A DNA stretch of 64,000 nucleotides, from contig LIHB01000122.1 in assembly GCA_001297265.1 (NCBI GenBank), forward strand, positions 12,543-76,542. Reading direction: 5' to 3'. Origin of the DNA: Mycosphaerella arachidis. Taxonomy: Eukaryota > Ascomycota > Dothideomycetes > Mycosphaerellales > Mycosphaerellaceae. The stretch's first letter is position 1. Every line of letters begins with the position of its first letter. The position numbers and the translations under genes are program-made. Positions 21,601 through 31,262 of the stretch are shown here, in pieces. Under the pieces are notes generated by a model that saw nothing but the letters and a program-made list of their open reading frames with translations, was not told the DNA's origin and made no database searches.

Positions 21601-22045
21601 CTTTCGGCAGGCTGCCCTCGTCACCTACTGGCAACGTCGGTTTCTTGCGCTCATATCGTTCTTCCTGCGCAGCGACACTTTCTCTCCGGTGAGCACCGTC
21701 GCGGTCCGGGTCGCTGATGTTTAGACCTGTCAAGGCCTCTGCCACACCTTTCCCGCCCACGAACCAACCACCCAGGTCTTTTTCAACACCTTTGCAAGCT
21801 GCCGTATTCCATGTTCCGACCTTGACACGCACGTGTTTCGGTCGAACATATTCCGCTCTCCGGGCATATACCGCCTGCGAGAGGCTCTGGTATGTCACCT
21901 TATGCTCCTCATTCCACTCGTCCTCTTGTTCGTGCTCAGGTCGATTCTGAGGCGTCGCTGGGAACGCGCCTGGGACGTCCTGCATCAACGAGCTCGCAGT
22001 GGATGCACTCGCCGTGCTCATGGGTCGCGATTGTGTGGCCGACAT
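18668..22045 (-). CDS. Inositol polyphosphate 5-phosphatase, OCRL/INPP5B type
   Basis: A single 1125-residue exon. Removes the 5-phosphate from phosphoinositides such as PI(4,5)P2 at membranes. The IPPc catalytic domain spans about 70-590. KVGTWNTAAC is near 75, VLGLQEVVDI near 165, GNKGAVTARI near 235, and INSHLAAG near 257. CGDLNYRLEG is near 310, APSWCDRIIYR near 460, and SSDHKPLDATF near 563; these carry the endonuclease/phosphatase-fold metal and catalytic residues. An ASH/MSP-like beta domain follows at about 615-740 (FEGVWFGDVRWMQTKHRSLT). The C-terminal region has the layout of the RhoGAP-like domain of OCRL (LFRLTEAVEELSTRVLAEWE, HRLYILSNLLLTFLRSMPDG). The end is Lys/Glu-rich. Start chosen at MSATQSRP. 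Divergent from DCP1. Confidence 0.88.
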   Translation of the reverse strand: MSATQSRPMSTASASTASSLMQDVPGAFPATPQNRPEHEQEDEWNEEHKVTYQSLSQAVYARRAEYVRPKHVRVKVGTWNTAACKGVEKDLGGWFVGGKGVAEALTGLNISDPDRDGAHRRESVAAQEERYERKKPTLPVGDEGSLPKDADVGIYVLGLQEVVDITSASEALKPYTDPSVATKWKDAMQQALPPGYQLVAEQQLIGLLLLVYAAPDIAPDVKSVSTTSVGTGLMGYMGNKGAVTARIVLGETTRIVFINSHLAAGADKASLERRNWDASQIISRTRFAPIKDAMDLAQRTGEQIGDEDFVFWCGDLNYRLEGIPGDDVRRLLMLHTRNEYDLSQRAARKVDQELEEPTKSVIDRVSQDDPSGRHSTESFGRSSFENQKPTTLVDEIAASEDPSSLQTTLSSLLPHDELHQQMKARKAFYDGWLEGPITFLPTYKYDIGSVGVFDSSEKKRAPSWCDRIIYRTRRGKLAYDAKVRDEENARKKDKELKANGTLAAATDEDILYDYDPETDGGDANDDYNEHDEYDDQEDGVVITKEGFEDEIKLEHYTAHQRVLSSDHKPLDATFMLKYDAVVPELKAQIQSEVAKELDKAENERRPNVTVIVDAHNDTPATSEEQSTEKFEGVWFGDVRWMQTKHRSLTVANTSRASARFSFIERPVHESQQPGIAPDWLSLKINDQDVKSEKSQSEMITLEPGETCSIELELKITALGDVQDLNSHKQNLEDILVLRVENGRDHFVPVRAHWLSSSLGRSIDKLVRIPEGGIRKLQRQQPQAKAKAAANTISAANGFSKNLDRSLSPISTSSTESIAGRLRAASSSSKSPISPSSDSQDSELPVRFSAPRELFRLTEAVEELSTRVLAEWEMTHSAYPTMYDARESSDRPVAPWGGYSAWPFDEACWQAQSTPHWDSELSDACDALDSDESLTESFALDIPTLHRLYILSNLLLTFLRSMPDGVVTADLWAEAEKYLADIEKTKKKPSNNDQRTGIQEILSQRPSHSIGFILIVSTLERMIQERSVNNASANSTRGHSRSSSTLSAEAPLSPTQRAGGTFKRIFAGKGNAAGPSEREQISKAMATVFAEVMIRTSEAEPEKAKAAVKKRKADLIEVFLKRDEPG

Positions 22046-22523
22046 TGTAGTGGTCTGTCTTCACTTTACGCTTCACGCATGATGATAGATGCTTAAATCT
22101 GTCGTCATTCCATCCAGACTATAGACACCCTCATCGTCCCTCGCTGGTGGGCAGTGCAGTTCTTGGCTTCGTTCAGGTTGACGATTCTAGCCGTTCACCA
22201 CAGAAGCAGCATAGCAGCAGCATCACGAGTAGCGGCAGAGAGATTGTGCGGGCGAGTGCATCGCTCGCATCGCGCTATCACGAGTGAAGAACAACAAAGA
22301 CTCCACGTGCAAACATAGTGAAGTGACCCAAGACGGCAGATATGGATATGACCCTTGCTGCTGACGTCGATCAACAGGCGCAACCACAGCAACCCTGAGA
22401 CTCGCGTGGGCAGGGCAGGGCAGGGCAGGATCCGATACCGAGCAGCAAACAGTAACAACATTCAATATGACCGTCTTCGTCAACATCAACTTCGATGAGG
22501 TCGACAACTCGACACACACAAGA
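22046..22523. promoter_or_regulatory. Divergent promoter region 5-phosphatase / DCP1
   Basis: 478 bp between start codons. Contains a CRE-like TGACGTCG word near 22360 and a G-tract array at 22408-22425 (listed separately). Function inferred from position only. Confidence 0.45.
22408..22425 (+). repeat. GGGCA tandem array, potential G-quadruplex
   Basis: Four GGG tracts separated by two-base CA loops, about 98 bp upstream of the DCP1 ATG on its coding strand. This fits the G3N1-7 x4 quadruplex pattern exactly, with very short loops. It may lie in the promoter or the 5' UTR. Confidence 0.7.
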
Positions 22524-23438
22524 ATGGCGCCGAAGAAGAAGGCGAACCGAGCGGGACAGCCACCACCGCAACCGCCACTACCAGTCTCTGACTACGACAC
22601 CGACACCGCGAACCTGACCGACAACAATGCGATCAACTCGATACCCGCCCCTCCCCCAGGCCGCTCTAACGCGCAGCTCAATAACCTCGTGCTGCGCCGA
22701 TGGATCCCGAATCTCGAGTCGATTCTCGCCATAGCGCCCTTCGCCGTCCTCTACAACTTCTCGCCAGAAACCGAGCAATGGGACAAATGCGAAACACAAG
22801 GCTCGCTGTTCGTGCTGCAGCTCACCGCAAAGCCCTACCCGCGTTACCAGGTCCTCATCCTCAATCGCAGGAACATGGAGAACCTGCAGCTGGACATTGT
22901 GAGCACTGAGCAGATTGAAGTCACGAACGAGTTCATCATCATCACAACTCAGGATGAGGAGCTGGGCACGGTGCAGGTGCAAGGAATATGGATGTACTCA
23001 GATGGGGACATCCCGGCGGAGAATAGTAGAGAAGCGATCGCGCAGACAATTATGGAATGCGCGCAGAAAGCAGAGCAGTATGCCCAGGACTTTGGCCCAC
23101 AGGATGATGGGGCATATGATGGAGTGCGCGAGCAGAATGGCTACAGCCTGGATGCGAGTGGGCAGGTACCTACACAGCACTCTGAGCCGTCTGATCTGGG
23201 TCAGATGCCACAAGAGCACAAACTGGACCTGGCAACTCTCTTCGGGAAGCCGCAGGCACAACAGGCTGCCACTCAACAATCAGAACAGAGGTTCCCATCG
23301 ACCACAGATACCGACTTCTTCCGAAGCCCGGCAGGACCTGCAGATCGGGCTCAACAGTTCGGTACACCTCCCGTGCAAGCGCCGACCTCACAGCAGAATG
23401 CGCTGCTGGATCTGTTTAAGAATGCCAAGCGGGAATGA
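22524..23438 (+). CDS. DCP1: mRNA-decapping enzyme subunit Dcp1
   Basis: 304 residues, single exon, starting MAPKKKANRAGQ. An in-frame ATG 19 codons upstream is less likely because the Lys-rich start and Pro-rich stretch are typical. The EVH1/PH-type Dcp1 domain spans about 45-175: LNNLVLRRWIPNLESILAIA, FAVLYNFSPETEQWDKC with the conserved Trp, GSLFVLQL, PRYQVLILNRRNMENL, GIWMYSDGDIP. It activates Dcp2 and acts in P-bodies. The C-terminal half is Gln/Pro-rich and ends with a short helix (NALLDLFKNAKRE), similar to the C-terminal motif of larger Dcp1 proteins. No intron or disruption seen. Confidence 0.92.
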   Translation: MAPKKKANRAGQPPPQPPLPVSDYDTDTANLTDNNAINSIPAPPPGRSNAQLNNLVLRRWIPNLESILAIAPFAVLYNFSPETEQWDKCETQGSLFVLQLTAKPYPRYQVLILNRRNMENLQLDIVSTEQIEVTNEFIIITTQDEELGTVQVQGIWMYSDGDIPAENSREAIAQTIMECAQKAEQYAQDFGPQDDGAYDGVREQNGYSLDASGQVPTQHSEPSDLGQMPQEHKLDLATLFGKPQAQQAATQQSEQRFPSTTDTDFFRSPAGPADRAQQFGTPPVQAPTSQQNALLDLFKNAKRE

Positions 23439-23721
23439 TTCGACCTTGGCCATATCGACACATTTCTCTCTGCATGCTTTCGAGCAGTTTACTGAGTCAT
23501 GCCTATCGATGGCATGATATTGACTGGCTGGACCGAGGCTGTCCATGCGAAGGACATGGGGATAAGCAGGAACTCATCGGAGCATGAATAGTGCATGTTT
23601 CTGCCAGCTGCTGGATCCAGGTACGAGTCATGTCTCCGTGCTCCTTCACCCACTGTGGCCTCGTGCTTCGTGACGTCCCGATAGTCAACTGGCGCACCTT
23701 CCACCTGCGTCGCAGCCGATA

Positions 23722-24100
23722 ATGGCGCAGAGGGAACAATCGATAGCCACCACGCCATACAACTTCCGCGACCGTTCACGTCACGCTCTGCTGCAAATTT
23801 GCCACCAGATTCGCAAGGAAGCCACGAGCGTCTTCTGCAAGAACAAGGTCACCTTTCAGGCACACCTGACACTGAACTTTAATACCTGCTGCCGATTGCC
23901 AGGGCGGTTCGATCGTCACAGTTTGGCCCTCATTGAATCCTTTTAATGTTCCAATCTCTGCCGCCGCTGCGCAGGACCCCTGCTTCTTCTATTGGCGCAA
24001 ACTGAAGAAGATGTTGGAACACTATATCAGGGGAATCTTACAGGCCGGCATACGGATAGAGAGCATTCAGCTGATCGTCCGGGAGTCTTCTGGAGCCTAG
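23722..24100 (+). pseudogene. F-box-like/2EXR fragment
   Basis: The frame from ATG 23722 contains HALLQICHQIRKEATSVFCK then NKVTFQAHLTL, the 'LLQVCRQIR.EA...FY..N.F' segment typical of fungal 2EXR proteins. However, the usual LPxELRxxIY start is missing and the frame stops at 23944. Further family-like sequence lies in another frame (FYWRKLKKMLEHYIRGILQA, stop at 24098-24100). No splice pair joins them without losing the conserved NKVTF stretch. Best read as a decayed copy; a spliced small gene is not excluded. Confidence 0.4.
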
Positions 24101-25291
24101 GTTCTCGAAAGCGTGTTCGGGTCGATCTGGGAAGAGGCGAAAAACGGCTGTTCATGCTTTTCGCGCCGACAGCTCGATTAAAGCATGAAACATTCGCTGA
24201 CAAGGGTAGGTCCGCGACGCGATAAGGGCAAATCATGATATCCAGCATCACGATGCTGCATGCCGTCAGATCGAAGTGCCGTAGAGATGAGAACCATTTA
24301 GAACAGCCTCGTGTAGCATATACCAAGGTTATGCTATGCATACGCCTGCTCTCATAATGATAGCCCAAGTCATCCTAAGACTGAAATCAGCCTATAATAA
24401 CAGTAAGCCTGCGGACACTTCCAGTCTAGAAGATGAGGTCGCTACGCTGTCAGCGAGACCAGCGACAGCTTATGACTACCGGTGTTGCAAGATAACAACA
24501 GCAAAGTTCCACGCTTCGAATTCCCACTTCGCTTTCTGACCGAACCCGACTTTGAACCATGAGGTCGAAAAACATTTCCAGTTCAAAATTGCCATCGTCC
24601 ATCCTCTTTACTTTTGAAAGGGCACGGAAGATCCCACACCGCATTTGACGTCTACTTTCGCCTGGCTTCTAGAGCCCTCATTCTGCCTGACCTGCTGGTT
24701 ACGAAGACCATATAATACGAATATGGTGGGAGCGCATGTTTCCACGATGGAGCTGCACGAGCCAGCGAATAGGGGCTAAAGGCCCTTGGCACTAAGGCTG
24801 GGGCGGCCCGCTAGATTGTGTAAATGGGTCGAACCACATACTAGGATTGAACTTGGAGTCCACCTGCCTCGGTGGCGAGCTTTGCGATGAGACGGTTCGA
24901 GCTTGGGCGACAGGGCATAGAGCTTTGATGGAGGCGAGGAGACATCGGGGTGAGGGGTATGGTGTATAGTCTACGGCTGGATGTTGCCACGTGGTGGAGC
25001 TGATGTTCTGTTCTAGATCTGGAGATGGTGGCTGCTGAGCCAGCCTGTCAGGAGAATGGTGCCGCCGGCTCTCTAACGATGGAGTGGGGGGACTTCATCA
25101 GGCAGATATGCAAGACGTGGGTTCGTACCTGGAAGCATCGTCCGAAGCTGTAGCGTTGCATGGGAAGCTCAGGGTTCGTGAAGTGGGAAGAATTGATGCG
25201 TGCATCGACAATGAAAGAGTCAAAGAGACTTGGTACCGGACTTTGCTTGTGATACGGCCAGCGGAGGGGCACGAAGTCGAGTAGTTCAATC
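24101..25291. other. Intergenic, no supported gene
   Basis: 1.2 kb with many stops in all frames. Nothing recognisable apart from the 3' region of the P450 gene. Confidence 0.5.
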
Positions 25292-26883
25292 TCAAGTCTT
25301 GCCATCCTGTCTCACGCGGTACTTGAGATTCATCTTCACATCCGGCTTGCGTGCCGTGTGGTTGTTCCAGTTAGTCAGCGGGACCTTGGCCATAGGCCTT
25401 CCATTGCCGTCGACAAGTTGGACTTCATCGAAGTAGGCCAAGAACAGAGCGACAATGATGTTGTTTTCCAACTTGGCAAATCGCATACCCAGGCATGGAT
25501 GACGCGCGACTCCTGCTCCGATGTTAGCCAAGGTCGCAGAACCTAGGATGAGACATTTCACTTACCCCAGCCCACCCAACCATACGTCTCCTTCTTGTCT
25601 TCGCCACGCTCATATCGAGCTGGGTCCCATTCCTCGGGGTCGGTGTAGATCTTCGGACTGTAATGCATGTCGCCAACACCGAGGGTCACGTAAGCGCCGG
25701 CGGGAATGATCTCGCCAGTCTTACCGAGCGGGATATCCTGGTTGGATATGTTCTTCCTGAAGGTTGTGCCGGACATCTGCAGACGGATTGTGTCTTTCAA
25801 GCAGAGGTCGATGTTGGGAAACTCGCCCTCCCATGCTTCGATTGGTACGCGCATCAGTCGATCTTTCAATGGGAGGTCTTTATCGGGGCAGTGACGGTCT
25901 GCTACGCTGTTCACCTCCTCTCGCACCCGTTTCATCCAATAGTCGTTGCTAGCGAGGTAGCATAGAATGAAGGCTGCGTTGATGCCACTGTTTAGTTGTC
26001 CGGCGAACAGAGACCCGAGAACGAAAGTGAGAATGTCCGTAATGCCGTCGTCTTGGTCGATGAGGAATTGCAAGGCATCGTCGTCCTTGATGCCAGTTCT
26101 CTTCCGCTCGGCGACTACCTTCTGGAAGATTCTGTAAAGTTGTGCACCTGCGTATAGACGCTTGAACTTTGCAGGAACTGGCATCCACGGGTACATGATC
26201 GAGAGTGGCGTTCCCGTCCCTTCGATGACCTCGAAGTAGTGAAGACACTGCTTGACGAGCTCTGGGTCGTTTGCCACGTCGTTGCACGCGACTGTGCGCA
26301 TAGTGACATGGAACACCAGGCGGTAGATACTGTCGAAGGGATTTGTGATGCCCGAAGGATCATTCGCAAGAACATCGAGGTTGTCGCGCGCATCCTTGAG
26401 TAGTTGAGGCAGACCATTCTTCAGCACAGGGCCCTTCAGCAGGGCTGTTATCCGTCTTGTAAAGTACTGGCCAAACTCAGAGGAGCCAGCAGCTGACTCT
26501 GCTAGTGGGTTGTTGTCAACTTTGACATCTGGGCTTCCTCCAAGTAGAGCTCCATAGCCCTCGCTAAAAGCAAGTCTCTTGTCCTCGAAGAAGATTTTCC
26601 GTGGTTCCTCTCCAGACAATGCTACCACGGGATATGAACCTGCGTGGAAGGTGAAATTGCCGGTTTTGCTGCTAGCGACCCCTCGTCGGTAAAAGTCCCA
26701 CCTCTGCGTGAAGAACTGCATTGCTCCCAGCAATGGCCATTTTTCGTTGTAGTACTGGGGTGCATTCTTTGGGAATGGAGGCTTAGGGAAGAGATACAGA
26801 ATCAGACTGGTAAGAGTGGCGAGAAGGCCGAATACCACAGCCAGAAGGAAAGTGCCATTATTTGCCAGGCTCAGCAGAGCCAT
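25292..26883 (-). CDS. Cytochrome P450, CYP51-clan-like
   Basis: Membrane-anchored heme monooxygenase; substrate unknown. Two exons, 26883-25566 and 25512-25292, with a 53-bp intron at 25513-25565 interrupting the heme loop. The product is 512 residues. N-terminal anchor LLAVVFGLLATLTSLILYLF. The I-helix, LFAGQLNSGINAAF, resembles the AGQ.. pattern of CYP51. The K-helix has DTIR at about 362-365 instead of canonical ExxR. The heme loop is GWGVARHPCLGMRFAKLE, with Cys about 446: Trp replaces the usual Phe, and the residue four before Cys is Ala instead of Gly. The start at MALLSLAN is the first ATG; the upstream open frame has none. It is not CYP51 itself. I recall fungal relatives with DxIR, so this may be a family trait. 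Confidence 0.85.
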
Positions 26884-27077
26884 TTTGGTGGGAGTGCCGT
26901 CGAGGTCAGCACAAACGCGACGAAGTGACTGGAGCAGTAGTCGGCGTGGTCGCTTATATGAGAGCGTCGTTCCTTCGTTTATCGTGATGGTGCTCACTGC
27001 TCACTTTCCTGACGTTGGTAGCCAGCCGACAGGGTTGCTCGGGACATGGGATCCTTCGCGCGACCGAAGCTGTAGAA

Positions 27078-27093
27078 CTAGAACTAGTTCTAG
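27078..27093. promoter_or_regulatory. 16-bp perfect palindrome upstream of the P450
   Basis: CTAGAACTAGTTCTAG reads identically on both strands, 195 bp upstream of the P450 ATG. Could bind a dimeric transcription factor; no known motif assigned. Confidence 0.4.
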
Positions 27094-27145
27094 GGTGGAG
27101 GCGAGCTGTTGGTGATGATGCAACCGATGCCACGCTCCGGCAGCC

Positions 27146-27167
27146 CTGTGATTACACTGTGATTACA
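27146..27167. repeat. 11-bp direct repeat
   Basis: CTGTGATTACA occurs twice without a gap, 263 bp upstream of the P450 ATG. Exact copies; possible regulatory element. Confidence 0.5.
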
Positions 27168-27730
27168 GTTGCTTGTGTGATGTGATGAGCTTCAAGACTT
27201 GGAGGCGCACGAAGAAAATATATATATGTCCGTGGAGCGTAGCCAACCGTGTCAACGACAACCAACGCGCGGAATAGAACTTGAAACAAACAACGGAATG
27301 GCTGTCTTCCGGCCATGTTTTGAGGCGCATGATTCGCCTGATTGCAACCCGCAAACACATCTCGCACCGTTTGGGAAAAGAGCTGCGCGGTGGAGGAAGA
27401 CGCGGTTCCAAAGGCTGTTCGAGCATTGCTTGGCCAGCATCAGTCAGCACAGCTCGGGTCCATGTTTGTGGGACCTGCTCACTTCCACATCTTCATCAAC
27501 ATCACTTCCTCTTGTATACTATACTACCTGGGCTGTCATCATCGGTTCCATTCGACACATCTATCAACACTGTTCGTCCATTCTGTCGCGATCATAAGGA
27601 AAGTCACACACGGCAGCACTAGGCTAGAACTCCTGCCCGCAGCGTTGGAAGCTGCACCTCGGAAGCTTACATGTCCCGATGCTACTTTGGCTGGCCGCTC
27701 ACAGCACACCGTACGCCGGGAAACCGAAGA

Positions 27731-29662
27731 TCATGACTTCTCATCGTCCTCTTCCTCAGCTTCCCGCTTCTCCTGATCCTGCCGCTCCTTCTCCTCGAGC
27801 AACTCCTTGACCCAGCGCTCCGCCTGTTCCACGGCGACACGTGGCTCCTTCTTGTGCATCATCAGATGATTCTGGATCTCAGCCGGCGTGAATGTATCGT
27901 CAGGGATGTGGCTCGCGAACTCGATGGCCAACTCTTCCAAATCAGTCTCTGACACACTGTTCGGCTGCTTTGCCAGGTGGCCGTTCGCGTGGCCATTGAT
28001 GTGCCCGTTTGCCACAGCCTTGCCATTTGCCATATGCTTTGTGTGTCCATTACTTTGGCTCTTGGGCTTGCCAATGGTCAGAACACCTTTCACATTCGGC
28101 TCGGTGTCGAACTTGGGTACATCGCTGACTGCGTACATCCTCAGGAAGAGCTCGCTGATCTGTTCGTTCATTGCCAGCTTGAACTCCACTCGGCGGTCGA
28201 CACGGCCTGGTCTGACGAGGGCGGCATCGAGCTTTTCAGGATGGTTTGTGGTCATGATCAAGACACGGCCTTCATGCGTGGCTACGCCGTCAATGGCATT
28301 CAGCAGTCCAGACAAGGACACGCCAGTACCAGGAGCCCGGTTTGGGTGCCCGCCGGAAGCATTGTTGTCGTTGCCGCCCTTTCTCCCACCTTTTGGCATG
28401 CTGACAGCTTTTATTTCTTTCGCAAGATCTTTCAATATGTCTTGCAGCGTGGGCTCCGGGTCTTTCTGCGGAACTTCCTTGGTCTCCTTTCCCTCTTGCT
28501 CGCCGTTCTTCTTCTCATCCTTACTCGATTTTCCCTTTCTCTTCGTCTTGTCTTCACTGCCGCTCTTCCCATCACGCAGCAAACCGGCAGCATCGACGTC
28601 TTCCAGCAGTACGATACAGCGTCTGGGAAGACCGTTGAAGAGCTGCATAAGATCGCCCTCGGTCAGTGTCGGCTCTTGCAGACTAATGGCAAAGATTTCT
28701 AACCCAAAGATACCAGCAAGTGCAAAGCTCAGAGACGTCTTTCCTGTTCCGGGCGGGCCATGGAATAGATATCCTCTGCGGTATGGGATTCCACGAGTGG
28801 CGTACCATTTGGGCGACGCAGGATGCAGGTACTCGTTGACATCTCTAATTATACCAGCCTTCTGCTCAGCATCGAGGATTACCGTCTCCATAGGACGCGA
28901 AGGTCTCGATGAGGTCTTGCTCCATGCGCCTCCCCACCTGGCTCGATCCTTCGGAGTAGGGTGCCGGATGGTGGTGGTATTTCTCAGCTTATCAAGCGAC
29001 CAGATCTTGATAGTCCTGAGCAGCCCCTGGATCGGCTTTGTGTTCCAGCCGACGCAGTCCAACTGGATAATGTCGTCGTCGCCACTTCCATAATGAAACT
29101 GGACGCGCGAAGTCTGAGCTGGCCGTTGAGACCTCCGGAAGAAGAACAATTTACCTTGATGCCAAAAGTAATGCCTGCCATAATGCGGCTCGAAGCGTGG
29201 AGGTGTTCGAGCGTTCCACTTATTGTAATCGAACATGCCATTCTCGTCGAGCGCATCGCCAGGGCCATCTTCCAGAACGCCATCGGTTTTTGATCCTCGC
29301 TGAGTCTTAGCTCGAACGGACCGCCTCGATGCCGAACTCTGCCTCTCCGCCAACCATTCCATCGTCATGTCGAACAGGTCATCGTCATCGTCAATGTAGA
29401 CAGAACTGAGAAACAACTTCCGGAACAAGCTCTCTCCTCGGTCGAACAGGAATTGTCCACCTTTGGCCCCCACCACTAGGATTACAGCTATGGAGACGAA
29501 GATCGAGATATCGACACCAAGCGTGGACAGGATGTACCGAGATATGGGACCATAGCCGGGTATCAGTGCCTCCAAGATGTTTGCTGGCAGCTCGTTTAGT
29601 GCGCCGGGCTCGGTACTGTTTGTAGTCTCTGCCACTTTAGCCAGTCTGCGGAAGTCCATCAT
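27731..29662 (-). CDS. BCS1-type AAA ATPase
   Basis: 643 residues, single exon. Start at the paired ATGs 29660-29662/29657-29659 (MMDFRRLAKVAETT); the longer open frame begins with a non-ATG codon. N-terminal transmembrane segment ISIFVSIAVILVVGA at about 55-70, then the BCS1 N-terminal domain. AAA core: Walker A GPPGTGKTS at about 300-308, Walker B CIVLLEDVDA, sensor MTTNHPEKLD, arginine finger region RPGRVDRR. Unusually, about 100 residues lie between Walker B and the sensor, including a Lys/Glu-rich tract (KRKGKSSKDEKKNGEQEGKE). The C-terminal helical lid ends in a Glu/Asp-rich tail. S. cerevisiae Bcs1 inserts the Rieske protein into complex III. Fungi have several BCS1 paralogues and this divergent one may have another role. 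Confidence 0.85.
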   Translation of the reverse strand: MMDFRRLAKVAETTNSTEPGALNELPANILEALIPGYGPISRYILSTLGVDISIFVSIAVILVVGAKGGQFLFDRGESLFRKLFLSSVYIDDDDDLFDMTMEWLAERQSSASRRSVRAKTQRGSKTDGVLEDGPGDALDENGMFDYNKWNARTPPRFEPHYGRHYFWHQGKLFFFRRSQRPAQTSRVQFHYGSGDDDIIQLDCVGWNTKPIQGLLRTIKIWSLDKLRNTTTIRHPTPKDRARWGGAWSKTSSRPSRPMETVILDAEQKAGIIRDVNEYLHPASPKWYATRGIPYRRGYLFHGPPGTGKTSLSFALAGIFGLEIFAISLQEPTLTEGDLMQLFNGLPRRCIVLLEDVDAAGLLRDGKSGSEDKTKRKGKSSKDEKKNGEQEGKETKEVPQKDPEPTLQDILKDLAKEIKAVSMPKGGRKGGNDNNASGGHPNRAPGTGVSLSGLLNAIDGVATHEGRVLIMTTNHPEKLDAALVRPGRVDRRVEFKLAMNEQISELFLRMYAVSDVPKFDTEPNVKGVLTIGKPKSQSNGHTKHMANGKAVANGHINGHANGHLAKQPNSVSETDLEELAIEFASHIPDDTFTPAEIQNHLMMHKKEPRVAVEQAERWVKELLEEKERQDQEKREAEEEDDEKS

Positions 29663-30756
29663 CAGTGCGATGTTGCGAAGCTGCAAACTTCGCCGGCGAT
29701 CGAATTTAACAGTTCTGTATTTGTGCAGAATAAAATGGGCAGCTTGTTTCAGCTGCTGAACAAGGAAGTTACGAAGTGAATATAAAGGCCGCCACAACGG
29801 GCGTCAACTCCGCCACATGCAAGGCGCCGCGAAAAAGCCGCTGCCTAAGGGTAGCTCATCCAAGCTTGGTGGCGAGGATGAGTCAACTCGGAGGCCTCGC
29901 ACGAGAGGGCGACCAATCCGAACATTGGAATTGTTCAATAGTATAATAGCTGCAGCATACGATCAGACTCTTCATAGAGGCCATGCTAACGCCTTTCACC
30001 GATCCCCCATCGACGCCCTCTCTATAAGCTTTGAGCTATAGCTCCCATGGCGCTGCAGTCGAAGGATCACTAAGCGAGGCAGCGATTGGCTGCAATGTGC
30101 ATGAGAGCTCAAGCAGGTGACAGTCGACCAAAGGACTTGACGCAGCACCCTGCCACGACCCTGGGACAGGATGCGAGGGCCTCGAGCACTACAGCACTAT
30201 GCACGCACGGCAATATAGAGGCACAAGCGATCCTTTGAGGCCGCGTGTGACACTCTTCCATGCATAATGCACCTTGTCGAATGTTAATGTTGTAGTTATA
30301 TGCACAATGCATTGCAAGGACTGTCATACGAGGAACACGACGTGTATCAGCTAGAGTCGACGTTTGAATAAGCGGCTTGAGTCTGGTGTAAGAGCCTCAC
30401 TGTATGGACTGGATACCTTCGTCGAGATCTCAAAGTCGCTGTTGCCTAGGCCTCTCGTCGTACCAGAGCAATGCGCGAAGGATCACAAATGCCTGATATA
30501 TGGGCACGTCGCTACTCCCTCTGCGATTGCCGTGACTAGATCTGGCCAGACAATATGTTGATAGCAGCGCCACAATACTCAGCTTGCTCTACAAATCTCA
30601 GACCACCAACATGAATCCGCCTTAGACTTCTTTCATCTATCCCAGGACCTCGAACTCAACATCATTGTCAACCTCCACCACTATCGGTACACCATCAGAC
30701 CCTCCCAACTCTCGATGCTCTCCAGATGTAGCCATCATATGCTCTCTACGCCCCTC
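29663..30756. other. Intergenic, no supported gene
   Basis: Many stops in all frames; no motif. The 5' region of the BCS1-like gene lies at its left end. Confidence 0.5.
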
Positions 30757-31262
30757 CTACCATCTGCCAACGATCTCTCCGTCTTTGACGCCAAATCTGT
30801 ATCGCTCGCCATCCTTCATCCTGTAAGGACCAGAAAGTATAGGGCGAGACCATCCGGCTGTCCAGGCTCAAGTGTGGAAAACCACTGGTCATTCTCGCCA
30901 CCCATCTCTGGGTGAGCCCACGGTCTGCGTCTGCTGCAGTCTGACTGAATGCAGATAGAGACAGAAGAACCAGAGTTGAGGTTCATGCAAGTAAAGGCCT
31001 TTTGCTGATTGAGGTTGGTGCCGAAGAGGGTCTTCCAAGTGCAGATCGTGATAGGTTTGGAGCTGTTATGGTGAGAGTGGCAGCTTCGGTGCGTCTGGGA
31101 GTTGTTGGTGCCAAGGCGAGAGTGGCCGCTATTGTAGGCTGGGTCATTGTGAAGATTGTTCTTGATACCAGAGTGACATGAAACAATGACTGCCTTGGAA
31201 GTAGAATATGCAAATAAGCTGCTGTCTGGATGTGGCATCAGCAATTTAATCAATACCGCCAT
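30757..31262 (-). CDS. Possible small Cys-containing protein
   Basis: An ATG at 31260-31262 opens a frame with six cysteines (VSCHSGIK, SCHSHH, TICTWKTLFG, FTCMNLNSG, SICIQ, SDC). A likely acceptor (CTTTCTGGTCCTTACAG, 30821) with a GTGGTT donor at 30885 gives a 65-bp intron. The joined tail DQMKDGERYRFGVKDGEIVG ends at TAG 30757; total 146 residues. The tail looks coding, which supports the splice. The donor is non-standard and no signal peptide is evident, so an upstream exon may be missing. Function unknown. Confidence 0.35.

Larger units (their letters stand above)
26884..27730. promoter_or_regulatory. P450 upstream region
   Basis: 847 bp between the P450 start and the BCS1-like stop. Carries a 16-bp perfect palindrome and an 11-bp direct repeat (listed separately), plus a TATATATA run near 27221. 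No gene seen. Confidence 0.4.

Noticed and set aside
25292..26883. Naming the first P450 as CYP51/ERG11
   Set aside because: It shares the AGQ-type I-helix, but the K-helix and heme loop differ from true sterol 14-alpha-demethylase.
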